From NCBI RefSeq assembly GCF_030378065.1, contig NZ_JAUCGJ010000015.1, positions 26,897-90,896 on the forward strand: a stretch of 64,000 nt of DNA. Direction: 5' to 3'. The position numbers and the translations under genes were made by a program. Every line of letters begins with the position of its first letter. Positions within the stretch are counted from its first letter, which is position 1. A model generated the notes under the pieces. The model was not told the DNA's origin. It made no database searches and was given only the letters and a program-made list of their open reading frames with translations. Source of the stretch: Candidatus Venteria ishoeyi. GTDB lineage: Bacteria > Pseudomonadota > Gammaproteobacteria > Beggiatoales > Beggiatoaceae. Positions 1 to 10,100 of the stretch are shown here, one piece after another.

Positions 1-112
1 GGGACTGGATTTTGGGCAGAATCAGGCACATAAATACCTGCGTTTTGCCTATACCCGGGATTTAGCGCATTTGCAGGAAGGTGTCAGACGTTTGCAGCAG
101 TTTTTGCGTTAG
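1..112 (+). CDS. C-terminal end of a class I/II PLP-dependent aminotransferase (partial)
   Basis: The reading frame that enters the window at base 2 and stops with TAG at 110-112 encodes 36 residues. They contain HKYLRFAYTRD followed by an amphipathic helix (LQEGVRRLQQFLR). This looks like the last strand and helix of fold-type I aminotransferases, where a Y-x-R-[FL]-[AS] segment supplies the conserved arginine that binds the substrate carboxylate. The rest of the gene lies outside the window, so substrate and full length cannot be judged. The match is short and rests on pattern memory only. Confidence 0.55.
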   Translation, partial: GLDFGQNQAHKYLRFAYTRDLAHLQEGVRRLQQFLR

Positions 113-303
113 CGTGAGATTTTGGTGGCTTTCATTTACTGAAAACGCTGGAAAAGTCCGTAAGTCATTAGATTTTAGCTGGCACGCATATGTGTAAGCC
201 ATTGATTTTATTGCAGGAGAAAACTTATTCGGAGTTTTCAAAAGCATAAGGTCAGCAAAAAAACAGCCATATCATGTCATTTTTACCCCAAGCCGCTGAA
301 TGT

Positions 304-326
304 TATAATTTGATTTCATGTATAAT
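304..326 (+). promoter_or_regulatory. candidate -10 elements upstream of prfC
   Basis: Two perfect TATAAT hexamers occur at 304-309 and 321-326, 35-57 bases before the prfC start. The first has a weak -35-like TTTTAC at 281-286 with a 17-base spacer. The second has no good -35 partner. This AT-rich 113-360 gap otherwise shows only a small GAAAACT/AGTTTTC inverted repeat near 215-240. Confidence 0.3.
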
Positions 327-360
327 TGACAGTTTTTAAACATAGATCCGCATTATCCTT

Positions 361-1944
361 ATGTCCCTGATTGAAACTGAACTGCAAAAACGCCGCACTT
401 TTGCGATTATTTCCCACCCGGATGCCGGGAAAACCACGCTCACTGAAAAATTGTTGTTATTTGGCGGTGCCATTCAAAGCGCAGGCACGGTGAAATCGCG
501 TAAGTCCAGCCGTCACGCCACTTCTGACTGGATGGAACTGGAAAAACAGCGGGGTATTTCCGTGACTTCTTCAGTGATGCAGTTCCCTTATCGGGATAAA
601 ATTATCAATCTGCTGGATACGCCGGGGCATGGTGATTTTTCCGAAGATACTTACCGCACCTTGACCGCAGTGGACTCGGCGCTGATGGTGATTGATTCCG
701 CCAAAGGCGTGGAAGAGCGCACCATTAAACTGCTGGAAGTCTGTCGTTTGCGGCACACGCCGATTATCACTTTTATTAACAAGCTGGATCGTGAAGGTTT
801 AGACCCGATAGAATTGCTGGATGAAATCGAGAGCGTACTCGACATCCGCTGCGCGCCGCTGACCTGGCCTATTGGCATGGGTAAAGGGTTTAAGGGCGTT
901 TATGATTTCCAGCATCACACGGTGACGCTGTTTGAGGCGGGTAATAATGATCTGACCAGCGAAGGCCAGACTTTTCAGGGCTTGAACTCACCGCAGCTCG
1001 CGGAAGCACTGGGTGAATACCGCCTGTCTGAATTAGAAGAAGAAATCGAGCTGGTTAAAGGTGCCAGTCATGAATTTGACCAGGAAGCCTTCCTGGACGG
1101 CACCTTATCACCGGTGTATTTCGGCTCAGCTATTAACAACTTCGGCGTTAAAGCATTGCTCGACAGCTTTACCGAATACGCACCTGCGCCGCTGCCCAGA
1201 GCCGCCAAGCAGCGTGAAGTGGTTGCCAATGAAGAAAAGTTCAGTGGTTTTGTATTTAAGATACAAGCCAATATGGACCCTGCCCACCATGACCGGGTAG
1301 CCTTCTTACGGGTCTGCTCCGGGCAATTTAATAAAGGCATGAAAGCCTATCATGATCGCATGGAACGTCCGGTGACGCTGGCCAATGTCATGACCTTTAT
1401 GGCAGGCAGTCGCGAACAGACGGAAGCCGCTTATCCTGGTGACATCATCGGCCTGCCGAATCACGGCACTATCCAGATTGGCGATACTTTTACCCAGGGT
1501 GAAAAACTCAAATTTACCGGGATTCCGCATTTTGCGCCAGAACTGTTCCGCCGTGCAGTATTGCGTGATCCGCTACGGATGAAAGCACTGCTTAAAGGCT
1601 TGATACAACTCAGTGAAGAAGGTGCCACTCAGTTATTCCGCCCGTTGAACAGCAATGATTTGATTCTGGGTGCGGTCGGGGTGTTGCAGTTTGACGTGGT
1701 CAGTTGGCGTTTGAAAAACGAATACAAGGTGGAATGTACGTTTGAACCCGTGCAGGTGGCGACTGCGCGCTGGGTGGAATGTGATGATGAAAAAATGTTT
1801 GAAGACTTCAAGAAAAAAGCCTTTAACAATCTGGCGCTGGATGGTGGCGAGCATTTAACCTATATCGCCCCGACCAAGGTTAATCTAAGCCTGATGCAGG
1901 AACGCTGGCCGGACGTGCGGTTTATGGCGACGCGGGAGCATTAG
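361..1944 (+). CDS. prfC: peptide chain release factor 3
   Basis: RF3 is a cytoplasmic translational GTPase that recycles RF1/RF2 from the ribosome after peptide release. The 527-residue length matches the E. coli protein (about 529). The GTPase motifs are all visible: P-loop SHPDAGKTT at residues 18-26, DTPGH at 86-90 and NKLD at 140-143. They are followed by the domain II/III features of this family, including EGATQLF and [11 protein letters not shown]. The start ATG at 361 gives the canonical N-terminus, although no strong Shine-Dalgarno precedes it. The gene appears monocistronic: about 250 bases separate it from the upstream aminotransferase, and a repeat-bearing gap follows. Confidence 0.97.
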   Translation: MSLIETELQKRRTFAIISHPDAGKTTLTEKLLLFGGAIQSAGTVKSRKSSRHATSDWMELEKQRGISVTSSVMQFPYRDKIINLLDTPGHGDFSEDTYRTLTAVDSALMVIDSAKGVEERTIKLLEVCRLRHTPIITFINKLDREGLDPIELLDEIESVLDIRCAPLTWPIGMGKGFKGVYDFQHHTVTLFEAGNNDLTSEGQTFQGLNSPQLAEALGEYRLSELEEEIELVKGASHEFDQEAFLDGTLSPVYFGSAINNFGVKALLDSFTEYAPAPLPRAAKQREVVANEEKFSGFVFKIQANMDPAHHDRVAFLRVCSGQFNKGMKAYHDRMERPVTLANVMTFMAGSREQTEAAYPGDIIGLPNHGTIQIGDTFTQGEKLKFTGIPHFAPELFRRAVLRDPLRMKALLKGLIQLSEEGATQLFRPLNSNDLILGAVGVLQFDVVSWRLKNEYKVECTFEPVQVATARWVECDDEKMFEDFKKKAFNNLALDGGEHLTYIAPTKVNLSLMQERWPDVRFMATREH

Positions 1945-2139
1945 TTTTTATTGACATTTGGGCGTTGGTATATTCCACCTTATTTCCATGTTGTTTGCGT
2001 GGAAATTTGCCATGCCTAAATGTCAGCAAAGCCTAATGTGAATAAAAAATATATTGATATAATAATTTTCGTTATCTTTTATAGCAATGTCTTATGCAAC
2101 ATTTGGCTATTCATTTTTTTATTAAATGAAACAGCTAAC

Positions 2140-2304
2140 TTAGGAACGAGGATGAAATAAGAACCGAAACCGGGCGCAGGATTTTTATTCATTTTCAAGG
2201 CGTGAAAACAGGCGCATAGCAAGCTATGTAACTGTTTTCAGAACGCAGAAAATGGAGAAAAAGGCCAGCTTGGTTTCGGGAATTATAAAATCCTCGTTCC
2301 TTAA
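2140..2304 (+). repeat. interspersed palindromic repeat, copy A (MITE-like)
   Basis: The ends form an imperfect terminal inverted repeat: TTAGGAACGAGGAT at the left and ATCCTCGTTCCTTAA at the right, followed inward by CCGAAACC/GGTTTCGG. The centre carries a second hairpin, GAAAACAG..CATAGC-aa-GCTATG..CTGTTTTC. The interior (GCGCAGGATTTTTAT, TTTTCAAGGCGTGAAAAC, AGCTATGTAAC, a tail reading AAAAAG[GA]CCAGC) recurs in inverse orientation at 57766-57933 and partly at 42577-42698. No coding capacity is evident. It is flanked by AT-rich sequence. Confidence 0.75.
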
Positions 2305-2500
2305 TCATAAGTATTGTTCCGCTATTATTTCTGACAGCAGTATATATAGATCTCTATCGAAACAAAGGCAGTTGTCAAAAGCTTTGCTTCTTTATCATTT
2401 ATACTCTGCCAGTTTTTATCTGCTGGGGTGTTTATGTCATATTCTTGGTGGAAAAGCGCATCTTTTGGGCTAAATTATTACCTATCGTTATTAACTTCTT

Positions 2501-2513
2501 CATATTCCATATG
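2501..2513 (+). promoter_or_regulatory. candidate operator palindrome before the antitoxin gene
   Basis: CATATTCCATATG is a 5-base-arm palindrome ending 11 bases before the antitoxin ATG. Type II antitoxins commonly repress their own operon by binding such palindromes. No binding evidence can be read from the sequence, so this is a position-based guess. Confidence 0.3.
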
Positions 2514-2524
2514 AGAGCCTTGCC

Positions 2525-2761
2525 ATGCAAACAAAATTAACCTTACAGTTAGACGATAAATTAATACAACAAGCTAAAATTTATGCAAAGCAACATGAAC
2601 TATCACTATCCCAAGTCGTTGCCGATTATTTTCAACGCTTAAGCCAGGAAACGGAGCAATCTGTGTCAGCACCAATTACCCGGTCTTTAATTGGGATATT
2701 GAAATCCAGTGATGTTGACGACAATGATTATAAAAAACACCTTGAGGATAAATATCTTTGA
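2525..2761 (+). CDS. antitoxin of a PIN-domain toxin-antitoxin pair (DUF6364-like)
   Basis: This 78-residue protein begins with a ribbon-helix-helix-like strand (TKLTLQLDDKLIQQAKIYA) and a helix with the phrase LSLSQVVADYFQRL, typical of small antitoxins of the DUF6364/RHH type. The C-terminal half is acidic, as expected for a toxin-wrapping tail. Its TGA stop (2759-2761) overlaps the TTG start of the PIN gene (2758-2760), so the two are translationally coupled. It probably neutralises the downstream nuclease and represses the operon. Family assignment is by motif memory. Confidence 0.8.
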   Translation: MQTKLTLQLDDKLIQQAKIYAKQHELSLSQVVADYFQRLSQETEQSVSAPITRSLIGILKSSDVDDNDYKKHLEDKYL

Positions 2762-3195
2762 AAATTCTTTTTGATATTAATATTATCCTTGATGTTTTAT
2801 TAAACAGAAAAGATTTTGTAAATCTCTCGGCGACTTTACTTGGTTTTGTGGAAAATAAAAGACTCGAAGGGTATTTATGCGCCACAAGCCTTACGACTAT
2901 TGATTATCTAATAGCGAAAAGCCTTAATAGAAGTCAAGCAAGAATTGAGATTAAAAAATTATTAACACTGTTTCAGATTGCAGAAGTGAATCATAAGGTA
3001 TTGCGTTTATCTGTGGAGTCTGAATTTAAAGATTTTGAAGATGCAGTGCAATACTATTCAGCTGAATGTCTTAAGCTCAACGGTTTAGTGACGAGAAACC
3101 TGAAAGATTATAAAACCGCTACACTACCTGTGTATTCGCCAGATGAGCTATGGCACATTATACAAACAGGGAAATACGATCAAGGAATGCACTAA
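2758..3195 (+). CDS. PIN-domain ribonuclease toxin (VapC-like)
   Basis: This 145-residue protein opens with KILFDINIILDVLLNR, in which D6 and D12 match the first acidic cluster of PIN nucleases. A second cluster, FKDFEDAVQYYSA, supplies the metal-binding aspartates. The C-terminal LVTRNLKDYK and VYSPDELW match the usual final strand and helix of PIN_3-type toxins. It starts at TTG with GAGGA about ten bases upstream and overlaps the antitoxin stop by four bases. The expected role is Mg-dependent RNA cleavage when the antitoxin is lost; the RNA target is unknown. The pair sits between two housekeeping genes, next to a palindromic repeat, which fits a mobile accessory insertion. Confidence 0.87.
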   Translation: MKILFDINIILDVLLNRKDFVNLSATLLGFVENKRLEGYLCATSLTTIDYLIAKSLNRSQARIEIKKLLTLFQIAEVNHKVLRLSVESEFKDFEDAVQYYSAECLKLNGLVTRNLKDYKTATLPVYSPDELWHIIQTGKYDQGMH

Positions 3196-3198
3196 GAA

Positions 3199-4524
3199 AT
3201 GAGTAACAAGTTATATATCAAAACCTTCGGCTGTCAGATGAATGACTATGACTCTGACAAAATGGCCCTGGCCTTAGCCGCATCACACGGGCTAGAGCGT
3301 ATCGACAACCCGCTCGATGCTGACGTGCTATTGCTCAATACCTGCTCCGTGCGTGAAAAAGCCCAGGAAAAGGTGTTTTCACAATTAGGCGCATGGCGGC
3401 CCTTAAAAGAAAAAAACCCTAAGCTGATTATTGGCGTTGGCGGCTGCGTTGCCTCACAGGAAGGCGAGGCGATACGCCAGCGCGCACCTTTTGTGGATTT
3501 GATATTTGGGCCGCAGACCTTGCACCGTCTGCCCGCCATGCTCAGACAAGCGCGGGCTGAACATCATGCCGTAATCGACATCTCTTTCCCGGAAATTGAA
3601 AAGTTTGATAAACTGCCGGAACCTGAGGCCAATGGTGTCAGCGCCTTTGTTTCCATCATGGAAGGTTGCAGCAAATACTGCACCTTCTGTGTAGTGCCTT
3701 ATACCCGTGGCGAAGAAGTCAGCCGTCCGTTTGATGACGTGCTGGCAGAAGTTTCCGCGCTGGCAGAGCAGGGCGTGCGTGAAGTCAATTTACTGGGGCA
3801 AAATGTCAATGCCTATCGCGGCCTGATGCACGATGGCGATATTGCTGATTTAGCATTATTAATTCATTATGTGGCAGCGATTGATGGCATAGACCGCATT
3901 CGTTACACCACTTCACACCCGATAGAATTTAATGACAATTTAATCCAGGTTTACACTGAAGTACCAGAGTTGGTTGGGCACTTACATTTGCCGGTACAAA
4001 GCGGCTCGGATCGTATTCTGGCACAAATGAAACGTGGTCACAGTGCCTTGGAATATAAACAGAAAATTCGTAAATTACGCGCAGCAAGGCCCAATTTAAG
4101 CCTGTCTTCAGATTTTATTATCGGCTTTCCCGGTGAAACTGATTATGATTTCAAAGCCACCATGAAACTCATTGAGGACGTGGGTTTTGATCATTCTTTC
4201 AGCTTTATTTACAGCCCCCGCCCCGGTACCCCGGCAGTGGATATGGTGGATGACGTACCGCTGGAGGTGAAAAAATCCCGTTTATCGATTTTACAAACCC
4301 GCATTAATGCGATGGCGGGAGAAATCTCCAGAAATATGCTAGGTACGCAGCAAAAAGTGCTGATTGAGCGTTTTTCCAAAAAAGACCCCAAACAACTGGC
4401 AGGACGCACGGAAAATAACCGGGTGGTAAATTTTGACGGGCCTGCCGAGTTAATCGGGCAGTTTGTGCAGGTGAAAATTACCGAAGCATTGCCTAATTCT
4501 TTGCGGGGTATTTTTAGTGGATAA
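3199..4524 (+). CDS. miaB: tRNA-2-methylthio-N6-dimethylallyladenosine synthase
   Basis: MiaB is a radical-SAM methylthiotransferase that adds a methylthio group to i6A37 of tRNAs reading U-starting codons. The 441-residue protein has the complete family layout. The N-terminal UPF0004 domain has three cluster cysteines, C12 (TFGCQMN), C49 (NTCSVRE) and C83 (GGCVASQ). The radical-SAM triad is C157-x3-C161-x2-C164 in [12 protein letters not shown]-terminal TRAM region follows ([13 protein letters not shown]). It starts 3 bases after the PIN-toxin stop, with AAGGAA upstream, so the toxin-antitoxin transcript may read into it. A hairpin terminator follows immediately. Confidence 0.97.
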   Translation: MSNKLYIKTFGCQMNDYDSDKMALALAASHGLERIDNPLDADVLLLNTCSVREKAQEKVFSQLGAWRPLKEKNPKLIIGVGGCVASQEGEAIRQRAPFVDLIFGPQTLHRLPAMLRQARAEHHAVIDISFPEIEKFDKLPEPEANGVSAFVSIMEGCSKYCTFCVVPYTRGEEVSRPFDDVLAEVSALAEQGVREVNLLGQNVNAYRGLMHDGDIADLALLIHYVAAIDGIDRIRYTTSHPIEFNDNLIQVYTEVPELVGHLHLPVQSGSDRILAQMKRGHSALEYKQKIRKLRAARPNLSLSSDFIIGFPGETDYDFKATMKLIEDVGFDHSFSFIYSPRPGTPAVDMVDDVPLEVKKSRLSILQTRINAMAGEISRNMLGTQQKVLIERFSKKDPKQLAGRTENNRVVNFDGPAELIGQFVQVKITEALPNSLRGIFSG

Positions 4525-4525
4525 T

Positions 4526-4565
4526 AAGTAGGTCATCATAATTATCACCTACTTAGGTATTTTTC
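4526..4565 (+). terminator. rho-independent terminator after miaB
   Basis: AAGTAGGT (4526-4533) pairs with ACCTACTT (4547-4554), and the downstream strand continues AGGTATTTTT. The stem begins two bases after the miaB stop codon. Confidence 0.65.
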
Positions 4566-4614
4566 CATCAGATTTAACAACATAAAGAGACAGCCCCGAT
4601 AAAAATACAGCTAA

Positions 4615-4639
4615 CCCGGATACTTATGAAATATCCGGG
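4615..4639 (+). repeat. REP-like hairpin CCCGGATA/TATCCGGG
   Basis: CCCGGATA (4615-4622) and TATCCGGG (4632-4639) form a perfect 8-base stem around CTTATGAAA, 24 bases before the sensor-kinase start. Related half-sites occur at 45835 (AACCCGGATATTTCATAATA) and, as a stem CCCGGA/TCCGGG, at about 50556-50575. The recurring core suggests a short dispersed palindromic repeat rather than a gene-specific operator. Confidence 0.5.
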
Positions 4640-4663
4640 CTAAACATCCGGGAGTTCCTTACC

Positions 4664-7066
4664 ATGAAAATTATGCAACAAATTGTTGCTGATAATTTAT
4701 TCATCATGCTCATATTGGTGGGTATTTTTTTATCATTTTCCGCGCTTGCGCAACAAAGTGACTCACCAGTAGTCACATCAGCCTTGCCAAAAATCCTGGT
4801 GGTTGGTAGTGAACTGGATTATCCGCCTTTTGCCATTGTTAATGACAAGGGGGAGGCGGATGGTTTCAGTATTGATCTCTTTAAAGCGGTGGCGCGGGTG
4901 ATGGATCTCGATATCCGTTTCCGGGTGGGGCCTTGGAATGAGGTGCGCGGCGCATTGGAAAAGGGTGAAATTGATGCGCTACCGCTTGTTTCCTATTCAA
5001 AAGAAAGAGAACAGGTATTTGATTTTACCACCCCGCATACTGTTTCTTATGCCGCCGTGTTTATGCGCACGGGAGAATCGGGTATAAGCTCAGAAAATGA
5101 TCTGCGTGATAAGAAGATTATCACCATGCAATCTGATGCAACCCATGATTATCTGCTAAAAAATCAAATCAGCAAGCACCTGATACTGGTCAAAACAGTG
5201 CCCGAAGCCTTGCGCCTGCTTGCTTCTGGGCAGGGAGACTATGCTTTGCTGCCCAGACTGGTCGGTCTTCTGACCGCAAAAGAATTGGTACTGAGCAACC
5301 TCAAAATCACTGGCCCCAACATTGCTGTCTATGGTCGGGGATATTGTTTTGCAGTTAAAGAAGGAGATATTACATTACTGGCGCACTTGAATCAGGGACT
5401 CAGCATCATCAAGGCCAATGGTAAATATGATGAAATTTACGACAAGTGGTTTGGTGTCATTGATCCCCGTGGCGTTTCCATGGAAATCATCCGCTACTAT
5501 GCAGTTATCAGTGCGGGTATTTTTTTTAGCCTGTTAGCTGTGGCGCTGTTATGGTCGTGGTCACTCAAGCGCGAGATCCGGCAACGTCAACAAGTGGAAG
5601 TATCACTGCAAAAAACTAATCTGCAACTTATTAAAGCAAAAGAGCTTGCGGAAACTGCCAACCACGCCAAAAGTGATTTCTTGTCAAATATGAGTCATGA
5701 ACTGCGTACTCCGCTCCATGCCATTCTTGGTTTTGCTCAACTGCTGGAACGTGATCCACAAGCAACGCAGGAACAACAGGAAACACTGGGCATTATCAAC
5801 CGTAGTGGGCAGCATTTATTGACCTTGCTCAATGATGTATTGGACATGTCAAAAATCGAAGTAGGCCGTATGACGGTGAATGAAGAAGTCATTGATTTGC
5901 CAAAAATGCTGCAAGATATTGTCGATATGATGTCCATTCAGGCAAAAAATAATGCGATTCAATTCACCTGGGAACCGAACCCGATATTACCTGCTTTCAT
6001 CAAAACAGATGCGGGGAAATTACGTCAGATACTCATCAACCTGGTTGGTAATGCGGTTAAATTTACCCATGAGGGCGGGGTCAGTATGCGCGTGCAAAGT
6101 CATTGCAAAGAAAATATGCCAGGGGCAAAATACCAATTAAACTTTGAAGTTGAAGACAGCGGTGTTGGTATTGCTGAAGAAAACCTGGATTCTATTTTTG
6201 ATACCTTTGTTCAAGCTGGCAACCATCACGCTAATGTAAAAGGCACGGGCTTGGGGCTGACCATTACCCGCCATTATATTCACTTGCTAGGTGGTGATAT
6301 AGCAGTGATGAGCCAGCCTGGAAAAGGCTCCCTGTTCAAATTTCATATTGCAGTGACATTGGCGGATACTGTTGATGTTGAGGTGTACAGCCCACCTTCT
6401 CAGGTTTTCAAACTGGTACCGGAGCAGGCGGTTCCCCGTATATTGATTGTTGAAGACGTGCAGGAAAGCCGCTTGTTGCTGAAAAAATTATTAGTTGAAG
6501 CCGGGTTTAATGTGCAGGAAGCGTGCAATGGGCAGGAAGCCTTGCAATGCTTTGAACAATGGCAACCTCATTTTATCTGGATGGATATGCGGATGCCGGT
6601 GATGGATGGTTATGAAGCAAGCAAACGAATTCGCGCCATGCCAGATGGTAAAGAGACCATTATTGTTGCACTCACTGCAAGTGTTTTTAAATCCCAGAAA
6701 CAGGAAATTATCGCACTGGGTTGTGATGATTTTGTGCGTAAGCCATTTCGTGAAGAAGAAATTTTTGACTGCATGGCGCAGCATTTAAACCTAAATTATG
6801 TACATAAATCAAAGAACTTACATCCCCAAGAGACTCAAGCTCAAACCAGCTTGGAACCCGCCTTGATTGTAAGCGCACTGGCTGAACTTCCCGATAATTT
6901 ACGCGCCGAACTGGCGCAGGCGCTTAAGGAACTTGATGTCAATGCCGTGCTTGACGCTGTTCACCGTATCGGAGAAAGTGATGAGGTCTTAGCCGAGGCG
7001 ATAATGCCTTATGCTAATAATTTCCAATATGAACAACTGGAATGTTTTCTGGCTCCCAAAATCTGA
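4664..7066 (+). CDS. hybrid sensor histidine kinase with periplasmic solute-binding domain (BvgS-like)
   Basis: Domain order in 800 residues: signal peptide (about 1-29); one bacterial extracellular solute-binding domain of family 3 (about 43-265, starting KILVVGSELDYPPFAI and ending YDKWFG); one membrane helix (about 277-300); a coiled-coil linker; HisKA with H345 in [16 protein letters not shown]; HATPase_c (NLVGNAVKFT, DSGVGI, GTGLGLTIT); a receiver with D641 in [11 protein letters not shown]; and a 90-residue tail. The tail has no clear Hpt histidine. It probably senses a small ligand, perhaps an amino acid-like one, in the periplasm and passes phosphate to its receiver. It lies 40 bases upstream of a REC-PAS-kinase partner. 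It is paralogous to the kinase at 12688-14913 over its cytoplasmic half, nearly identical in DNA around the receiver. GGGAG lies upstream of the start. Confidence 0.93.
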   Translation: MKIMQQIVADNLFIMLILVGIFLSFSALAQQSDSPVVTSALPKILVVGSELDYPPFAIVNDKGEADGFSIDLFKAVARVMDLDIRFRVGPWNEVRGALEKGEIDALPLVSYSKEREQVFDFTTPHTVSYAAVFMRTGESGISSENDLRDKKIITMQSDATHDYLLKNQISKHLILVKTVPEALRLLASGQGDYALLPRLVGLLTAKELVLSNLKITGPNIAVYGRGYCFAVKEGDITLLAHLNQGLSIIKANGKYDEIYDKWFGVIDPRGVSMEIIRYYAVISAGIFFSLLAVALLWSWSLKREIRQRQQVEVSLQKTNLQLIKAKELAETANHAKSDFLSNMSHELRTPLHAILGFAQLLERDPQATQEQQETLGIINRSGQHLLTLLNDVLDMSKIEVGRMTVNEEVIDLPKMLQDIVDMMSIQAKNNAIQFTWEPNPILPAFIKTDAGKLRQILINLVGNAVKFTHEGGVSMRVQSHCKENMPGAKYQLNFEVEDSGVGIAEENLDSIFDTFVQAGNHHANVKGTGLGLTITRHYIHLLGGDIAVMSQPGKGSLFKFHIAVTLADTVDVEVYSPPSQVFKLVPEQAVPRILIVEDVQESRLLLKKLLVEAGFNVQEACNGQEALQCFEQWQPHFIWMDMRMPVMDGYEASKRIRAMPDGKETIIVALTASVFKSQKQEIIALGCDDFVRKPFREEEIFDCMAQHLNLNYVHKSKNLHPQETQAQTSLEPALIVSALAELPDNLRAELAQALKELDVNAVLDAVHRIGESDEVLAEAIMPYANNFQYEQLECFLAPKI

Positions 7067-7106
7067 ATTGATCGGATCAACCACAGAGAAAGCAGAACAG
7101 TAGGAT

Positions 7107-10100
7107 ATGAATATGCAGGCATTTCCTCCTTTACCAACAAATAAAAACATTCTCATTGTTGATGATGATGCTGAGGGTGTGCGTTTTCTTTCTCGCATCC
7201 TTAAGCAGGAACATTATACGGTCAGAGCCGCGCTCAATGGCACTGCGGCTTTCAAGAGTATCAAGACAAAAACACCAGACTTGATTCTACTGGATGTCAA
7301 CATGCCGGATATGAGTGGTTTTGAGGTTTGTCGGCGATTGCAGGCAATGGAAGCATTTTGTGAAATTCCGATACTTTTTATCAGCGCACGTGAAAAAACG
7401 GCTGATAAACTCAAAGGCTTTGAAGTGGGGGGCAGTGACTATATTACCAAGCCATTTACCCCTGAAGAAGTACTGGCACGGGTAAAAACCCATCTCAAAC
7501 TAAGCGCCTCCATGAAACAACTGGAGGCACAAAATACCCGTTTAGGGTTTCAGGCACAATTGCTCGACAGCATACATGAATCCGTCATCGCCACCGACCT
7601 GGAAGGACGGGTGGTTTACTGGGGCAAGGGTGCGGAACGCTTGTACGGCTATGTTGCAAACAAGGTGCTGGAACAACCGCTCAGTCTTATCATTGAAACT
7701 GGAACAGAAGAGGAAGAACGGGAACGCATTCACCAGGTTCATGCAAATGGGGAATGGCGCGGGCAATATCGACAAAAACATAAGAATGGCTCTACATTCT
7801 GGGTGGAAACTTTTATTTCCTCAGTGTATGACGAAAATCAAAAGTCTTGTGGTTTAATCAGTATTAGCCACAATATCAGCATGCAAAAACAAGGGGAGAT
7901 GGAAAAGGAAGCAACCGCCGCCATCTCCCGTCTATTTCTTTCCGACATGGAACTGCCGGAGATCTACGTCCAATTGGTGGAAATTCTCGCTACCTGTCTG
8001 GAATACCCCATTGCTGCGCTGGAACTGTACGACCAGAGCGCCACCGAGATGATTTTTACCGCTGCTTACGGTATGCCGGAATTATCTTTGCCCTTGCGCG
8101 TGCCGATAACACAGACCCTTTCCGGCAGTGTAGCGCAAAGTGGTGAAGCGATGGTAGAAACACATGCCGGGCAAGGCCATGAATATCAGTTTCAGGCTTT
8201 GCATAAATTGCAGGTAGAAACCTTTCTCTGTGTGCCAGTCATCATCAAAGGCGCGGTATTCGCCACCCTATCCCTGTCTGACAAGGTAGTACGATCTGAG
8301 CCGGAAACACTGCTTCATACCATGCAAAATATTGCCAATCACCTGGCTTTGGATATTGCACGCAAGCAGGCCGAGAAGGCGCTGGAAAACCGTCAGATAT
8401 TTCTGGAGGCGATTTTGGAATGCACGGCAAATGGTATTGTTACATGTAATAAGGCAGGCATTCTGTCCTATTTCAACCGGGCAGCAATGGTGTTCCACGG
8501 CTTGCCCGCAGAGCCGCTCCCACAGGAAGGCTGGAGCAAATACTACGATTTATTCCAGGAAGATGGCAAGACGCCACTGCCACTCTCCGATATTCCATTG
8601 GTTCGCGCCCTAAAAGGCGAAAAAGTGAAGAATGAGGAATGTGTTATTGCGCCTAAGGGGCTTCCAGCTCGCAGCATAAGCGTAACCGGTCAGATGCTGA
8701 TTGATGCTGATGGCAATAAGCTTGGGGCAGTGGTCTCAATGAATGACATCACCGAGCGCAAGCAGGCGGAGCTTAAATTACGGGAAAGTGAAAACCGTTT
8801 CCGCCAACTGGCCAACTCATTGCCGCAACTGGTCTGGACCTGCCAAGCTGACGGAGCATGTGATTTCTTCAGTCAACAATGGCTCAGCTATACCGGCATT
8901 GACGCAGAATTGCAACTGGGCTTTGACTGGCTGCAACAAGTGCATCCCAATGATCGTAAACCCACTGTCGCAGCCTGGAATGCAGCCGTGCAGGCTGGTA
9001 CGGAATTTCATGTCGAATTTCGCATTCGTCGCCATGACGGTATCTATCGCTGGTTTGACACCCGCGCTATACGTTTATTGGATGCGCAAGGTCGCACCAT
9101 TAAATGGTTTGGTTCCAATACTGACATCACTGAACTGCGGGAAGCTGAACTCATGCGCCGCTTGATTCTGGATACGGTGGTGGAAGGTATTTTCGGGCTT
9201 GACGAAGACGGCCTATGTACTTTCATCAATCAAGCTGGTGCGAAACTCTTAGGCTATGAGATCCAGGATTTGCTCGGTCACTACCTGCATCCTTTGATTC
9301 ACCCCACAGACCTTGAAGACAATCCCCTGCCGGAAGAACAGTGTTCGATCCTGTCCACTATCCACAGTCATGATCAAGACGGTACTGAGCAACGGTTTAC
9401 CCGTGCTGATGGCAGTTATTTTCCAGCCTGGGTATATGCCAGATGCGTAGAGTATAACGATCATATTCGCGGTACGGTGGCAAGTTTTATTGATATAAGT
9501 GAGCGCAAAAACCTGGAAGCATCCTTGCGGGCCGAGCGTGATTTTGCAGAAAGCCTGATCAATACCGCCCCCGCCATTGTGCTGGTGCTGGATACACAGG
9601 GTCGGATTGTGCGTTTCAACCCATTTATGGAAAAACTTTCGGGCTTCCGTCTGGATGAGGTACAGGGCAAAGACTGGTTCGAGACCTTCCTGCCGAAATC
9701 TGACTGGAAAGGTATCAAACAGGTGTTTCTCTCCGCTATTAATGATATTCAAACACATGGCAATATCAACCCCATAGTGAGTAAAGACGGACGGGAACTG
9801 CCTGTTGAGTGGTCGGATCAGACCCTTAAGGATATTGATGGCAAGGTGACGGGCTTACTCTCTATCGGTCAGGACATCAGTGAGCGGCTTTTTGCCGAAA
9901 ATGCCTTACGCGAAAGTGAAAATAAATTCCGTTCTCTGGTGGAAACAACCAGCGACTGGATTTGGGCCATAGACAAGAATGGGAAATATACTTACACCAG
10001 CCCCGCCATTAAAGATCTACTGGGTTATACGTCGGAGGAAGTGCTGGGCAAGACTCCGTTTGACATGATGTCCCCCTCGGAAGCCAGGCAGATACAGGTT

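Larger units (their letters stand above)
1945..2524. other. 580-base gap between prfC and the toxin-antitoxin pair
   Basis: No convincing gene lies here. It holds a short inverted repeat ATTTCCA/TGGAAAT (1982-1988 and 2000-2006) just downstream of prfC, a possible weak terminator without a clear T-run. It then holds the roughly 165-base palindromic repeat at 2140-2304, annotated separately, and AT-rich sequence leading to the antitoxin start. Confidence 0.6.

Noticed and set aside
2252..2473. 73-codon plus-strand open frame after prfC
   Set aside because: It begins inside the palindromic repeat and has no family resemblance or ribosome site.
8743..9165. 140-codon plus-strand frame inside the multi-PAS kinase
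   Set aside because: It lies in another frame wholly within a well-supported kinase gene and shows no domain.
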